Below, one piece after another: positions 17,946-26,880 of a DNA stretch of 64,000 nt; positions within the stretch are counted from its first letter, which is position 1, and each line of letters begins with the position of its first letter. This DNA comes from Mycobacteriales bacterium (GTDB taxonomy: Bacteria > Actinomycetota > Actinomycetes > JAFAQI01). The stretch lies in assembly GCA_035550055.1 (NCBI GenBank), contig DASZRO010000005.1:124001-188000 (forward strand), given 5' to 3'. The translations under genes were made by a program, and so were the position numbers. The notes beneath the pieces were generated by a model, which did not search any database, was not told the origin of the DNA, and saw nothing but the letters and a program-made list of their open reading frames with translations.

Positions 17946-18777
17946 GGCCGCACTTCCGGGCAACTCCTTCAGCGCGAAGGCCCATCCCCGCCGCCGTTCG
18001 CTCCTGCGACCGGTCGCGGCGGGGGTGGGCCCCGGGCTGTCGATGCTGTACCTGTCACTGCTCGTCGGCCTGCCCGTCGCGGCCGTCATCAGCCAGTCGG
18101 CGCACCACACCTTCTGGTCGAGCATCACGCAGGCGCACACCCGATCGGTGCTGGAGTTCACGGTGCTCGTCGCACTCGCCGCGGCCGCGGTGGATGCGGT
18201 GACGGGCGTCGCGCTGGCCTGGGTGCTCGTGCGAGACGACTTCCCGGGCAAGCGGGTCGTGAACGCGCTGATCGACCTGCCGTTCGCTCTTCCCACGATC
18301 GTCGCCGGACTGGTGCTGCTGAGCCTCTACGGGCCCGACAGCCCGGTCGGCGTCAACGTCGAGGGCACCCGGATCGCGGTGCTCTTCGCGCTGTTGTTCG
18401 TCACCTTGCCGTTCGTCACGCGCGCGGTGCAGCCCGTCCTGCTGACACTGGAGCGCGACGTCGAGGACGCCGCTGCGTGTCTGGGCGCGAAGCCGTGGAC
18501 CGTGTTCCGGCGCATCATCCTTCCGGCGATCCTGCCGGCAACCCTGACCGGAGCCTCGCTGGCGTTCGCCCGAGCGCTCGGCGAGTTCGGCTCGGTCGTG
18601 CTGATCTCCGGCAACCTGCCGCGCAGCGAGATCGCCTCGCAGGTCATCTTCCAAGACGTCGAGAACGGCGTGCCGCAACAAGCCGCCGCGATCGGCGTCG
18701 TACTGCTGGCAATGGCGTTGGTGATCTTCGTCGTGACGGGCCTGGTCACGAGACGGAACGCGGCCCGGCATGGCTAA
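17938..18777 (+). CDS. cysT: Sulfate ABC transporter permease CysT
   Basis: A 279-residue membrane protein with about six helices and the binding-protein-dependent transport signature around LERDVEDAAACLGAKPWTVF, where the EAA loop docks on CysA. It forms the channel with CysW. GTG 17938, overlapping the binding-protein stop by 8 nt, is preferred; an in-frame GTG at 17926 is an alternative without SD. Confidence 0.94.
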   Translation: MAEAALPGNSFSAKAHPRRRSLLRPVAAGVGPGLSMLYLSLLVGLPVAAVISQSAHHTFWSSITQAHTRSVLEFTVLVALAAAAVDAVTGVALAWVLVRDDFPGKRVVNALIDLPFALPTIVAGLVLLSLYGPDSPVGVNVEGTRIAVLFALLFVTLPFVTRAVQPVLLTLERDVEDAAACLGAKPWTVFRRIILPAILPATLTGASLAFARALGEFGSVVLISGNLPRSEIASQVIFQDVENGVPQQAAAIGVVLLAMALVIFVVTGLVTRRNAARHG

Positions 18778-19576
18778 GTACCTGCTGCGCTACTCGGTGC
18801 TGCTCTACCTCGCCGCACTGCTGGTCGCGCCCGTCGTCATGGTCGGCTACCGCACCTTCCAGCACGGCGTGTCTCCGGTGTGGGACGCGCTGTCGAGCCC
18901 GGACGCGACCTCCGCACTGAAGCTCTCGCTGCTGATCACGCTGATCGCCGTCCCCGTCAACATCGTGTTCGGGGTCGCCACGGGCTGGCTGCTCGCCCGA
19001 CGCCGGATGCCGCTGCCTTGGCTGGTCGACGCACTGATCAACCTGCCCTTCGCGATGTCCCCGGTGGTCGTCGGGCTCGCGGTCTTCGTCCTCTACAGCC
19101 GGACTGGCTGGATCGGGACCTACCTGTTCTCGCACGGCATCCCGGTGCTGTTCACCTGGAAGGCAATGACGATCGCCACGATCTTCGTGAGCCTGCCGTT
19201 CGTGGTACGGGAAGTGGTGCCGGTCCTCGAGGAGCTCGGCACCGAGCAGGAACAAGCGGCGGCGGTGCTCGGCGCCTCGCAGCTACAGGCGTTCTTCCGC
19301 GTGACGCTGCCGGCCATCCGCTGGGCGGTCGTCTACGGCACGATCCTGACGGTTGCCCGCTCGCTCGGCGAGTACGGCGCGGTCAACATCGTCTCGAGCA
19401 ACATCGTGGGACGAAGCCTCACGCTGCCGCTCTACGTGAACAACCGGGTCAACCAGCTCGACCCGCAAGCGGCGTACAGCGCGGGCCTGCTGCTCGCGGT
19501 GATCTCGCTTCTCATCCTCGTCGGCATGACCACGCTCAGCGCGCGCCGACACCGCACGTCGGAGGACGCTTCATGA
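18770..19576 (+). CDS. cysW: Sulfate ABC transporter permease CysW
   Basis: A 268-residue second permease with about six helices. The EAA-like loop is [19 protein letters not shown], and [21 protein letters not shown] near the C-terminus is typical of CysW (quoted here in two parts: [10 protein letters not shown] and [11 protein letters not shown]). Its ATG overlaps the cysT stop by 8 nt and its own TGA overlaps the cysA ATG, so the three are translationally coupled. Confidence 0.94.
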   Translation: MAKYLLRYSVLLYLAALLVAPVVMVGYRTFQHGVSPVWDALSSPDATSALKLSLLITLIAVPVNIVFGVATGWLLARRRMPLPWLVDALINLPFAMSPVVVGLAVFVLYSRTGWIGTYLFSHGIPVLFTWKAMTIATIFVSLPFVVREVVPVLEELGTEQEQAAAVLGASQLQAFFRVTLPAIRWAVVYGTILTVARSLGEYGAVNIVSSNIVGRSLTLPLYVNNRVNQLDPQAAYSAGLLLAVISLLILVGMTTLSARRHRTSEDAS

Positions 19577-20523
19577 GCATCAAGGTCAGCGACGTCAGCA
19601 AGTCCTTCGGGGACTTTCATGCGCTCGACCACGTCAGCGTCCAGATCGAGCCGGGCCATCTGACGGCGGTGCTGGGCCCATCCGGCGGCGGCAAGTCGAC
19701 GCTGCTTCGGATCATCGCCGGGCTCGAGACCGCGGACAGCGGCCACGTCGAGATCGACGACGTCGACGTCACGAACGTGCCGGCCCGGCAGCGCGGGATC
19801 GGTTTCGTCTTCCAGCACTACGCGGCGTTCACCCACATGACGGTGTGGGAGAACGTGGCGTTCGGGCTGAAGATCCAGAAGGCGCCCAAGGATCGGATCA
19901 AGGCACGCGTCGCCGAGCTGCTCGCGCTGGTGCACCTCGACGGGTTCGCCGCGCGCTACCCCTCTGAGCTGTCCGGCGGGCAACGGCAGCGCATGGCTCT
20001 CGCCCGCGCGCTCGCCGTCGAGCCCGGCCTGCTGCTGCTGGACGAGCCGTTCGGCGCGCTCGACGTGAAGGTGCGCCAGGAGCTGCGAGACTGGCTGCGC
20101 CGGCTCCACGACGAGGTGCACACGACCACGATCTTCGTCACGCACGACCAAGAGGAGGCGATGGAGATCGCCGACCGGATCATCGTCGTCAACCACGGCC
20201 GGATCGAGCAGGCGGGGACGCCGGAAGACCTCTACGACCGGCCGGCCAACGACTTCGTCATGGGCTTCCTCGGACCGGTCACGACCCTCGGCGGGCGGCT
20301 GGTCCGCCCCCACGACATCCATGTGTCTACCAAGGCGGAAGCGGGCGGCCAGCGAGCCAGGCTGGAGCGGGTGATCTCACTGGGGTTCGAGACTCGTGTC
20401 GTCGCCTCGCCGTCGGACGGCGGCGAGCCGATCACGGTCCAGCTCACCCGCAACCAGGTGCACGAGCTCGCGCTGGACGTGGGCAGCGAGGTCTACCTCA
20501 CCGCGTTGGCGAAGGTGAGCTGA
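19573..20523 (+). CDS. cysA: Sulfate ABC transporter ATPase CysA
   Basis: A 316-residue ATPase of the sulfate importer. Walker A is GPSGGGKST (35-43), the signature LSGGQRQRM starts at 133, Walker B is LLLLDEPFG, and [13 protein letters not shown] is the switch region. The C-terminal 75 residues form a short regulatory/TOBE-like domain ([12 protein letters not shown]). ATG 19573 has GGAGGA upstream inside cysW. It powers uptake by CysT-CysW and ends the operon, meeting the opposite-strand CPBP gene 7 nt later. Confidence 0.95.
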   Translation: MSIKVSDVSKSFGDFHALDHVSVQIEPGHLTAVLGPSGGGKSTLLRIIAGLETADSGHVEIDDVDVTNVPARQRGIGFVFQHYAAFTHMTVWENVAFGLKIQKAPKDRIKARVAELLALVHLDGFAARYPSELSGGQRQRMALARALAVEPGLLLLDEPFGALDVKVRQELRDWLRRLHDEVHTTTIFVTHDQEEAMEIADRIIVVNHGRIEQAGTPEDLYDRPANDFVMGFLGPVTTLGGRLVRPHDIHVSTKAEAGGQRARLERVISLGFETRVVASPSDGGEPITVQLTRNQVHELALDVGSEVYLTALAKVS

Positions 20524-20530
20524 CGCGCTA

Positions 20531-21769
20531 CTACGAGGTCAGTACGGCGATCGAGAGCGAGACCACGTCGAAGCCGAAGTGCGTGAAGATCGCTCGCCCG
20601 AGCCGACCTCGCTTCTGGAACGAGCGGGTCACGAGGTAGCCGAGTGGCATCGTCGCAAGGAACGCGACCCCGTAGTACACGTGGTAGGACTCGCGCACTG
20701 CGAAGCTCAGTGCGAACGCCGGCCAACGACTCCATCCGAGCTGTGACAGCCGCGTCAGGAAGTAGCCGTTGACGATGACTTCCTCGTTGATCGCCGTGGT
20801 GGCCGACAGCAGGACGGCGTAGACCAAGTAGTACGCCGGGACGTGCGAGTCGGACGCGGTGTTGGTGAACTTGCCGCTGCCGCCGATCGAGAGCAGCGCC
20901 ACGACGATGCCGGTGAGGATCCACGACGCGGCCAGCAGCCCGACCGCGTTGACCGCGTCACGCCCCAGACCGCTGCGTTGCAGGCCGAGCGTCGCGGGCG
21001 GCTGGCCGCTACGCGCGAGCTGCAACAGCGCGATCGGCACCACGAGGCCCGTCGTGAGGTATCCGAAGATGAGCAGCACGAGGCTGATGCCGGGGTGGTG
21101 CGCGAGGGGCAGGTCGAACTCGTCGAGATCGCTGACTCCCCCGATGTGCTGGGCGAGGATCGTCACCGCCGCCGCGATGCCCGGCAGCGCCATGGCGGCG
21201 ACGACGAATCCGGTCTCCCACCCGAGCCACTGCCGCGCCGGGCCGTCCGCGACCGGGGACACCGTCGCCGGCGTCAGTCCCGGGTCACGGGTGGCCAACG
21301 GCAGGCCGGCCTCCGCGGCGAGCCGGTTCTGCTCGGCGAGCGTCGCGGCGACCCGTTGTTGGGTCTCGCCGAAGCCGTACCCGAGCGGCACCGCGCGAGC
21401 CACCCACGCGTCGTCGCGCACGCCGGCGATCGTCCAGCTGGCCGGGACGATGCGGCCGTCGGCGCACACCAGGACGATCCGTTGCCACCGGCCTCTGGCA
21501 ACCCGCTCCACGGCGAGGCCGAGCACGTCGGCGCGCTCGAACCGGTGGGTCGACAACACCTCGTACACCGTCATCTTCGTCGGGTCGAGGCGCAGCCCGA
21601 CGAAGAAGATCCGACCCAGCAGGCCGGTGAGCGCCACCGCCGCGACGGCCGCGACCGCTCGAGCTCCGGCGTCCACACCACTCACCACGATGGTGGGCAC
21701 GGTGAGCAGCAGCCCGACGCCGGCCAACGCTGCGACGGCGCCGACCAGCCCGCCGGACCGAACCCGCAT
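20531..21769 (-). CDS. CPBP-family membrane protease homologue with N-terminal PH-like domain
   Basis: A 412-residue membrane protein. Two N-terminal helices precede a bacterial PH-like segment (about 60-115, DPTKMTVYEVLS to RIVPASWT), then about eight helices form a CPBP (CAAX/Abi) domain. The glutamate pair is in TAINEEVIVNGYF, followed by RESYHVYYG and FTHFGFDV. The usual EExxxR reads EEVIVN, with Asn instead of Arg, so activity is uncertain. Known relatives process prenylated proteins or act in bacteriocin immunity. ATG 21769 starts 11 nt after the pat stop, so the two may be an operon. Confidence 0.82.
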   Translation of the reverse strand: MRVRSGGLVGAVAALAGVGLLLTVPTIVVSGVDAGARAVAAVAAVALTGLLGRIFFVGLRLDPTKMTVYEVLSTHRFERADVLGLAVERVARGRWQRIVLVCADGRIVPASWTIAGVRDDAWVARAVPLGYGFGETQQRVAATLAEQNRLAAEAGLPLATRDPGLTPATVSPVADGPARQWLGWETGFVVAAMALPGIAAAVTILAQHIGGVSDLDEFDLPLAHHPGISLVLLIFGYLTTGLVVPIALLQLARSGQPPATLGLQRSGLGRDAVNAVGLLAASWILTGIVVALLSIGGSGKFTNTASDSHVPAYYLVYAVLLSATTAINEEVIVNGYFLTRLSQLGWSRWPAFALSFAVRESYHVYYGVAFLATMPLGYLVTRSFQKRGRLGRAIFTHFGFDVVSLSIAVLTS

Positions 21770-21780
21770 CGAGGCGCCGA

Positions 21781-22839
21781 TCAGGACGGGTGGGCCTGCG
21801 CCCACGTGCCGGCGAGCGCCAGGAAGCGGTCGTTTTCCTCGGGAAGACCGATGGTGACCCGCACCCCGTCACCGGCGAACGGGCGTACCAGCACTCCCCC
21901 GCCCGCACAGTGCTCCGCGAAGGCTGCGGCGGCGTTCGTGATGGGGAGCCACACGAAGTTCGCTTGGGACGGCGGCACGTCGAAGCCGGCGTCGCGCAGC
22001 GAGGCGGCGACCCGGTCGCGTTCGGCGATGGTCATGGCGGCCCGCCGGGCGACGACGGCCTCATCGCCGAGCGCCGCGATCGCGCACTGCTGGGCGAGTG
22101 CGCTGACACTGAACGGGATCTGGGTCTTGCGCACCGCCTGCACGACGTCCGCTGCACCGATGCAATAGCCGACCCGCAGCCCGGCGAGGGCGAACGCCTT
22201 GGAGAAGGTGCGCGTGACGACCACGTTGGGCCGGTCACGCAAGACGACGAGCGCATCAGGCACGACATCCGGATCGGTGTAATGGTGGTAGGCCTCGTCG
22301 ACCACCACGAGCACGTCGTCCGGAACCCGGTCGACGAACGCCGTCAGCTCGGTGCCGACCGCGGTGCCCGTCGGGTTGTTCGGATTGCAGACGATGACCA
22401 GCTTGGTGCGATCCGTGATCGCCTCGGACATGGCGTCGAGGTCGTGGACGTGCGCACGAAGCGGGATCTGCACCGACTGCCCGCCGGCGATCGTGGTGAT
22501 GATCGGGTAGGCCTCGAACGCGCGCCAGCCGTACACGACTTCGTCCCCCGGGTCGACGACGGCGGAGGCGATCTGGCCGACCACCTCCACGCTGCCCGCC
22601 CCTACCGCGACCTGATCGGGTGAGACGCCGTGATAGCCGGCGATGGCGTCGACCAGGGCGGTCGCCGACATGTCCGGGTAGCGACTGACGCCAGCGGTGA
22701 TCCCGTCGATCGTCGCGGCAACCGCCGGCAGCAGCCCGTACGGCGACTCGTTGCTGGCAAGGACGACCGCGCCCGGCGCCTTGCGACCCGCGACATAGGC
22801 CGGCAGCCGACCCATCGCGTCACGAAGTCGGACCGCCAC
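21781..22839 (-). CDS. pat: Histidinol-phosphate / aromatic amino acid aminotransferase (Pat/HisC2-like)
   Basis: A 352-residue fold-type I PLP enzyme. Substrate-binding LASNESPYG, PLP-contact CNPNNPTGT, the Asp-Ala-Tyr of VVDEAYHHY and the Schiff-base lysine K214 (TFSKAFALAGLRVGY) are all present. It resembles mycobacterial HisC2/Pat more than HisC1 (GWRAFEAYP, PSQANFVWLP, GDGVRVTIGLPEEND), so phenylalanine/tyrosine transamination is more likely than histidine synthesis. No his genes are adjacent. GTG 22839 is the start. Confidence 0.9.
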   Translation of the reverse strand: MAVRLRDAMGRLPAYVAGRKAPGAVVLASNESPYGLLPAVAATIDGITAGVSRYPDMSATALVDAIAGYHGVSPDQVAVGAGSVEVVGQIASAVVDPGDEVVYGWRAFEAYPIITTIAGGQSVQIPLRAHVHDLDAMSEAITDRTKLVIVCNPNNPTGTAVGTELTAFVDRVPDDVLVVVDEAYHHYTDPDVVPDALVVLRDRPNVVVTRTFSKAFALAGLRVGYCIGAADVVQAVRKTQIPFSVSALAQQCAIAALGDEAVVARRAAMTIAERDRVAASLRDAGFDVPPSQANFVWLPITNAAAAFAEHCAGGGVLVRPFAGDGVRVTIGLPEENDRFLALAGTWAQAHPS

Positions 22840-22910
22840 GACGTACAGCCTGCCTCACCCCAGGCACGAGTGACCGTCCCGGGCATCACCCGGGCGCCGT
22901 CCGTGGCCCG

Positions 22911-23543
22911 CTAGGAGCCCGCGGCGCGTGACTCCCTGCTGGCATCGATGGCCTCATCGATCCGCTCGACGGCCGCCTCGGCGTCGACTGCCTCCTTCTC
23001 GCGCTGGAGCGCCTGCTCCTCGTTCGCGAGCACTTGCAGCTTGGCCGCCCGCTCCTGTCGCTCAATCACCTCGTCGCCCTTCACCTTTGCGGCGCGTGAC
23101 GCGGCGACCTTGTCCGCGGCCTTCCGGCTCGCCTCCTGTTTGCGTTGCTCAGCCCGGCGTTGCGCGGCGGCCTTCTGCTTCTCGGCCTGCTGGGCGGCGG
23201 CCGACCGGCGTCTCGCCGCATCCTCCCGGCGCTGCTCCAGCTTGTCAGCCGCGCGTTCCCGGGTCAGCTCTGCTTCGGTCTCGAGGACGGCCGCGTCGCG
23301 CAGCTTCGCGAGCTTCGCGTAACGAAGGTCGGCGCTGCGGCTCAGTGACTCGTCGCGAGTGATGGCCCCCACGATCGACTCCACCTTGGCCTGCAGTCCC
23401 TCCACCGCCATCGACGGTGGCCACTGGTCGTTGCCGGCCTGCCCTGCGGCGCGCTCGGCGAGGTGCAGCGGCAGCCGCAGTGCAGTGAAGTACGCGCGTG
23501 ACAGCGCGCCGGGAACGTGCTTGGCGTGGTTCATGAGGGTCAT
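22911..23543 (-). CDS. Coiled-coil protein, mycobacterial 'IF2-like' family
   Basis: A 210-residue protein. A conserved N-terminus (LMNHAKHVPGALSRAYFTAL, then LPLHLAERAAGQ) is followed by a long Ala/Arg/Glu/Gln coiled coil from about residue 65 to the end. Databases often mislabel such proteins as translation-initiation-factor-IF2-like because of the low-complexity helix. No membrane segment or enzymatic motif is visible. Its ATG overlaps the stop of the preceding CsbD-like gene, so the two are coupled and probably form a complex through their coiled coils. Confidence 0.8.
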   Translation of the reverse strand: MTLMNHAKHVPGALSRAYFTALRLPLHLAERAAGQAGNDQWPPSMAVEGLQAKVESIVGAITRDESLSRSADLRYAKLAKLRDAAVLETEAELTRERAADKLEQRREDAARRRSAAAQQAEKQKAAAQRRAEQRKQEASRKAADKVAASRAAKVKGDEVIERQERAAKLQVLANEEQALQREKEAVDAEAAVERIDEAIDASRESRAAGS

Positions 23544-24016
23544 GAGGTCTCCTCGTCGTTGAGAGCGTCCAGCGAGTTCGCGACGCGTTCGGCCTCGTCG
23601 GCCTTCGCGGCAAGGTTTGCGGCTCGACGTTCCTCGGCGGCGCGCTCGCGGGCCGCCTGCTGCTGCTCAGCCGCGGCAGCTTGCTGCTGGGCCTGAGCGG
23701 AGCGCTCGGCTGCCGCCGCCTGCCGCTGCGCCGCCTCGTCGGCGCTTCGCTCAGCGTCGCGCCGCTCCTGCTCGGCGGCCTGCTCGCGCCGGTCCGCAGC
23801 GGTCTCCGCGGCCAGTCGCTTGCGCTCCGCGTCGAGCGCCTGCTCGCGTTCGGCAAGCTCTGCAGCTGCGCTGGCGCGCTCGGCTTGTTCGCTACGCCGT
23901 GCCGCCTCCGCTGCCGCGTCGGCCTTCTCGCGATGCAACCGGCCTTCGTGCTCGAGCTGAGCGTTGCCGGTCACCGCCCCGACTACCTGCTTCACGGTTC
24001 CTTTGATGCGGTCCAT
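23540..24016 (-). CDS. CsbD-like/coiled-coil protein
   Basis: A 158-residue protein with an N-terminal CsbD-like segment (DRIKGTVKQVVGAVTGNAQL, then HEGRLHREKADA) followed by an alpha-helical region of Ala/Glu/Arg/Gln repeats. CsbD-type proteins are small, general-stress-induced proteins of unknown biochemical role. ATG 24016 is chosen over GTG 24034 because GGAAGA lies about 7 nt upstream of the ATG. First gene of a two-gene operon with the coiled-coil protein that follows. Confidence 0.8.
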   Translation of the reverse strand: MDRIKGTVKQVVGAVTGNAQLEHEGRLHREKADAAAEAARRSEQAERASAAAELAEREQALDAERKRLAAETAADRREQAAEQERRDAERSADEAAQRQAAAAERSAQAQQQAAAAEQQQAARERAAEERRAANLAAKADEAERVANSLDALNDEETS

Positions 24017-24158
24017 GAGTTCTTCCGTACCCACCGTTTCCGGGCAGGACGCAGATCACGGGTGACTTGTCGGCGGATCCCGCTCGATCGACGCGGCCGA
24101 CAGCGCGACGTACGGCCCGACCCGCAGCTCGGCTGTCCGCTGTCGCGCCTGACAGGAT

Positions 24159-24172
24159 GCGGGCATGCCCGC
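24159..24172. repeat. Perfect palindrome centred on a start codon
   Basis: GCGGGCATGCCCGC is a perfect 14-bp palindrome whose centre is the ATG of the next gene (24165). In RNA it could pair between molecules or form a tight structure over the start; it could also be an operator. Confidence 0.5.
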
Positions 24173-24461
24173 TTACGTCATCTACCAGGGTCGCGTGACC
24201 GATCCGGAGCAGTACGACAAGTACAAGCCTCTGTCAGCGGCGAGCATCTCCGCCGCCGGCGGCCGGCTGATCGTGCGTGGGGGCGAGTCCGAGGTACTCG
24301 AAGGGAACGCGCCGCCGAGTCGCACGGTGGTCATCGAGTTCCCCACTCGCCAGGCGGCGGTCGACTGGTACCACGGTGCGGCGTACGCGGCGGCCCGCAA
24401 GGTTCGCGAAGGCGCCGCCGAGGCCAACATGTACGTCGTCGACGGCTACGACGAACCGTAG
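24165..24461 (+). CDS. DUF1330 family protein
   Basis: A 98-residue protein starting MPAYVIYQGRVTDPEQYDKY, with RLIVRGGESEVLEG and VVIEFPTRQAAVDWYHGAAY, which are the DUF1330 hallmarks. The fold is a dimeric alpha/beta barrel related to stress-responsive and monooxygenase-like barrels; substrate unknown. AGGA lies 7 nt before the ATG, and the ATG is embedded in a 14-bp palindrome. It converges with the arylsulfatase gene. Confidence 0.92.
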   Translation: MPAYVIYQGRVTDPEQYDKYKPLSAASISAAGGRLIVRGGESEVLEGNAPPSRTVVIEFPTRQAAVDWYHGAAYAAARKVREGAAEANMYVVDGYDEP

Positions 24462-24513
24462 AGCGCATGTGCCTTCGGTGCCGCTGTAGCTCGCATGTGC
24501 CATCCGCATCGCA

Positions 24514-26775
24514 CTACTGGCGCGACATCGCCTCCGCGGCGGCGACCTCGGCGTCGAACCTGCTGAGCTTGCCGGTCTCGATCTCGATCCGGTGGATGGT
24601 TCCTGCGAACGCGTTCGGACTGGCGTAGCGCGGGCTCACCGGCGAGCCGTGGTCGAAGCCGATGCTGTGACCGATGCTCGACATGATCCGCATCGCCATC
24701 GGCACGTGGCAGCTTCCCGCCACGATGTCGCCGATCAGCAGCTCGAAGTCTCCCGCCCCGCCGTCACGGGTGAAGCGCAGCCCGACCTGGCAGTCACCCA
24801 CCGGCAGCTGCGTGTCGGAGACGCAGACCGTGTGGTCGCCGAAACCGTTGTAGTCGAGGACGAGTCGATCGTCTTCGACGAACCACGACAGCCCGGCGTT
24901 CGCGGTCCCCGTCGCAAGGAGCACCCCGTCGTCCCCGGCGGCTCGGGTGATCGTCGCCGTCATCGCGAACCGGTTGCCGGCCAGCGTCGCGCCGGCCTGG
25001 GCCGGCAGCGGGGACATCGGCGGCCGGTAGACGTAGCGCCGCGACGTCGGGTGCGGAGAGTTGTCGTCGTACCTGGTCATGAACAGCTCGATCGTGCGGT
25101 CGTCGAGGGGCAGCACGCCGTGCTCGCGTGCCTGGTCCCACCACAGCGACACCATCTCGGCGAGCTTGTCCGGCTCGGTACCCGCGAGATCGTGGCACTC
25201 GGAGAAGTCGTCGCACACCTTGTAGAGCTCCCACGGGTCCTCGTCGTAGGGCACGTTCTGGGTGTGGCGGGTGACCGCCTTCCACTCGCCCTGCCAGATG
25301 CCGCGATGACCGTTCATCTCGAAGTACTGCGCGGTCCGCGGCGTGGGCGCGTCCGCCGCGTCGAAGGAGTAGCGCATCGAGCTGCCCGCGATCGGGAGCT
25401 GGTCGTAGCCGCGGTACGTCGAAGGCGGTGTGATCCCGATCGCGTCGTACACCGTCGGCGCGACGTCCACCGCGTGATGGAACTGCTGCCGGATGCCGCC
25501 CGGGTCGGCGATGTGGCCGGGCCAGCTCACGATGAACGGAACGTGCACGCCGCCTTCGTGGGTGTTCTGCTTGTACCACTTGAACGGCGTGTTGCCGGCC
25601 TGCGCCCAGCCCCACGGATAGTTGGCGTGGGAGTTCGGGCCACCGATGTCGTCGATGCGACCGATCGCCTCTTCCGGCGTCTCGAGCATGAAGTTGAAGA
25701 ACTTCATCTCGTGCATCACGCCGTACGGTCCGCCCTCCTGGGATGCGCCGTTGTCGGACACCAGCATGATCAGCGTGTCGTCGGTCAGCCCGAGCGCGTC
25801 GAGGTCGGCGAGCAGCCGCCCGATCTGTACGTCGGTGTGGTCGAGGAACGCGGCGAACGCCTCCTGCATTCGCGCCGCGAGCCGCCGCTGGACCTCCGGC
25901 AAGGAGTCCCACGGCTCGACGCCCGGATTGCGGGGGGCGAGGTCGGTGCCAGCCGGCACCAGGCCCATCTCCAGCTGCCGGGCGAACCATTGGTCGCGGG
26001 CCACGTCCCAGCCGGCGTCGAACTTGCCGCGGTACTTCGCGAGGTACTCCGGCGGCGCCTGGTGCGGCGCGTGCGTCGCCCCGAACGCCAGGTAGAGGAA
26101 GAACGGCCGGTCCGGACGCACCGACACGGAGTCGTGGATGAATCCCGACGCCCGATCGACCAGGTCCTCCGACAGGTGGTAGCCCTCGTCGGGCGTCGCC
26201 GGGGGGCTGACCCGATGGTTGTCGTAGAACAGGTCCGGGTTGAACTGGTCGGTCTCGCCCTCGAGGAAGCCGTAGAACCGGTCGAAGCCCCGCTGGCACG
26301 GCCATGCGTCCATCGGTCCCGCGGCGGAGCAGTCCAGCGCCGGGCACAGGTGCCACTTGCCGACCGCGAACGTGGCGTAGCCCTCGTCGCGCAACACCTC
26401 GGCGATCGTCGCCGCCCGAGGCGAGATCTTGCCCGTCATCTGCGGGAACCCGGTGTTGAAGTTCGCCACCGACCGCATGCCGACGGTGTGGTGGTTGCGG
26501 CCGGTGAGCAGGGCGGCGCGGGTCGGCGAGCACAACGGGGTGACGTGGAAGTTCGAGTAGCGCAGGCCGCCTGCCGCCAAGCGGTCGATGTTGGGGGTGT
26601 CGATGGAGGAGCCGTAGCAACCGAGCTGTGCGAAGCCGGTGTCGTCGAGCACGATCATGACCACGTTCGGCGCCCCGACGGGGGCCGACCGCTTCGGGTA
26701 CGACGGGGTCGAGTCCACGTGGGTGTCGGCGAGCACCCCGTCGAAATCCTCGTGAACCGGCACGTGGTCCTCCAT
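24514..26775 (-). CDS. Arylsulfatase (FGly-dependent)
   Basis: A 753-residue sulfatase that hydrolyses sulfate esters. The sequence CSPTR with C82 is the formylglycine site (CxPxR), preceded by metal-binding D44-D45 (IVLDDTGFAQLG); LVSDNGASQEG supplies the later metal ligands. After about residue 520 there is the extra C-terminal beta-rich domain seen in PAS-like actinobacterial and proteobacterial arylsulfatases. No signal peptide is visible, so it is probably cytoplasmic, acting on imported substrate. ATG 26775 follows AAGGG at 5 nt. It is divergent from the importer operon across a shared operator. Confidence 0.94.
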   Translation of the reverse strand: MEDHVPVHEDFDGVLADTHVDSTPSYPKRSAPVGAPNVVMIVLDDTGFAQLGCYGSSIDTPNIDRLAAGGLRYSNFHVTPLCSPTRAALLTGRNHHTVGMRSVANFNTGFPQMTGKISPRAATIAEVLRDEGYATFAVGKWHLCPALDCSAAGPMDAWPCQRGFDRFYGFLEGETDQFNPDLFYDNHRVSPPATPDEGYHLSEDLVDRASGFIHDSVSVRPDRPFFLYLAFGATHAPHQAPPEYLAKYRGKFDAGWDVARDQWFARQLEMGLVPAGTDLAPRNPGVEPWDSLPEVQRRLAARMQEAFAAFLDHTDVQIGRLLADLDALGLTDDTLIMLVSDNGASQEGGPYGVMHEMKFFNFMLETPEEAIGRIDDIGGPNSHANYPWGWAQAGNTPFKWYKQNTHEGGVHVPFIVSWPGHIADPGGIRQQFHHAVDVAPTVYDAIGITPPSTYRGYDQLPIAGSSMRYSFDAADAPTPRTAQYFEMNGHRGIWQGEWKAVTRHTQNVPYDEDPWELYKVCDDFSECHDLAGTEPDKLAEMVSLWWDQAREHGVLPLDDRTIELFMTRYDDNSPHPTSRRYVYRPPMSPLPAQAGATLAGNRFAMTATITRAAGDDGVLLATGTANAGLSWFVEDDRLVLDYNGFGDHTVCVSDTQLPVGDCQVGLRFTRDGGAGDFELLIGDIVAGSCHVPMAMRIMSSIGHSIGFDHGSPVSPRYASPNAFAGTIHRIEIETGKLSRFDAEVAAAEAMSRQ

Positions 26776-26798
26776 GGCCCTTGACACCTGCGCCGATA

Positions 26799-26818
26799 TA
26801 TTGACACTAAGAACGACA
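26799..26818. promoter_or_regulatory. Operator O1, shared with 39551-39570
   Basis: TATTGACACTAAGAACGACA matches the sequence at 39551-39570 at 17 of 20 positions with identical spacing. It lies between the divergent starts of the arylsulfatase (26775) and the importer operon (26881). It includes a TTGACA hexamer, a plausible -35 for the plus-strand operon. A second TTGACAC lies 20 bp upstream at 26781. Confidence 0.6.
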
Positions 26819-26880
26819 AAAGTTCAAGGGCGCCCGACCCGACGAGCACGAAGCGAGGCCAGCGTGGATCGAGGCACGGC

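Noticed and set aside
24464-24502. Direct repeat GCATGTGCC (twice) between convergent genes
   Set aside because: Short, and without a plausible role or pairing; likely chance.
24592-26784. A 730-codon plus-strand frame opposite the arylsulfatase
   Set aside because: It is Arg/Val/His-rich noise mirroring the GC-rich codon pattern of the sulfatase gene, with no recognisable domain or SD.
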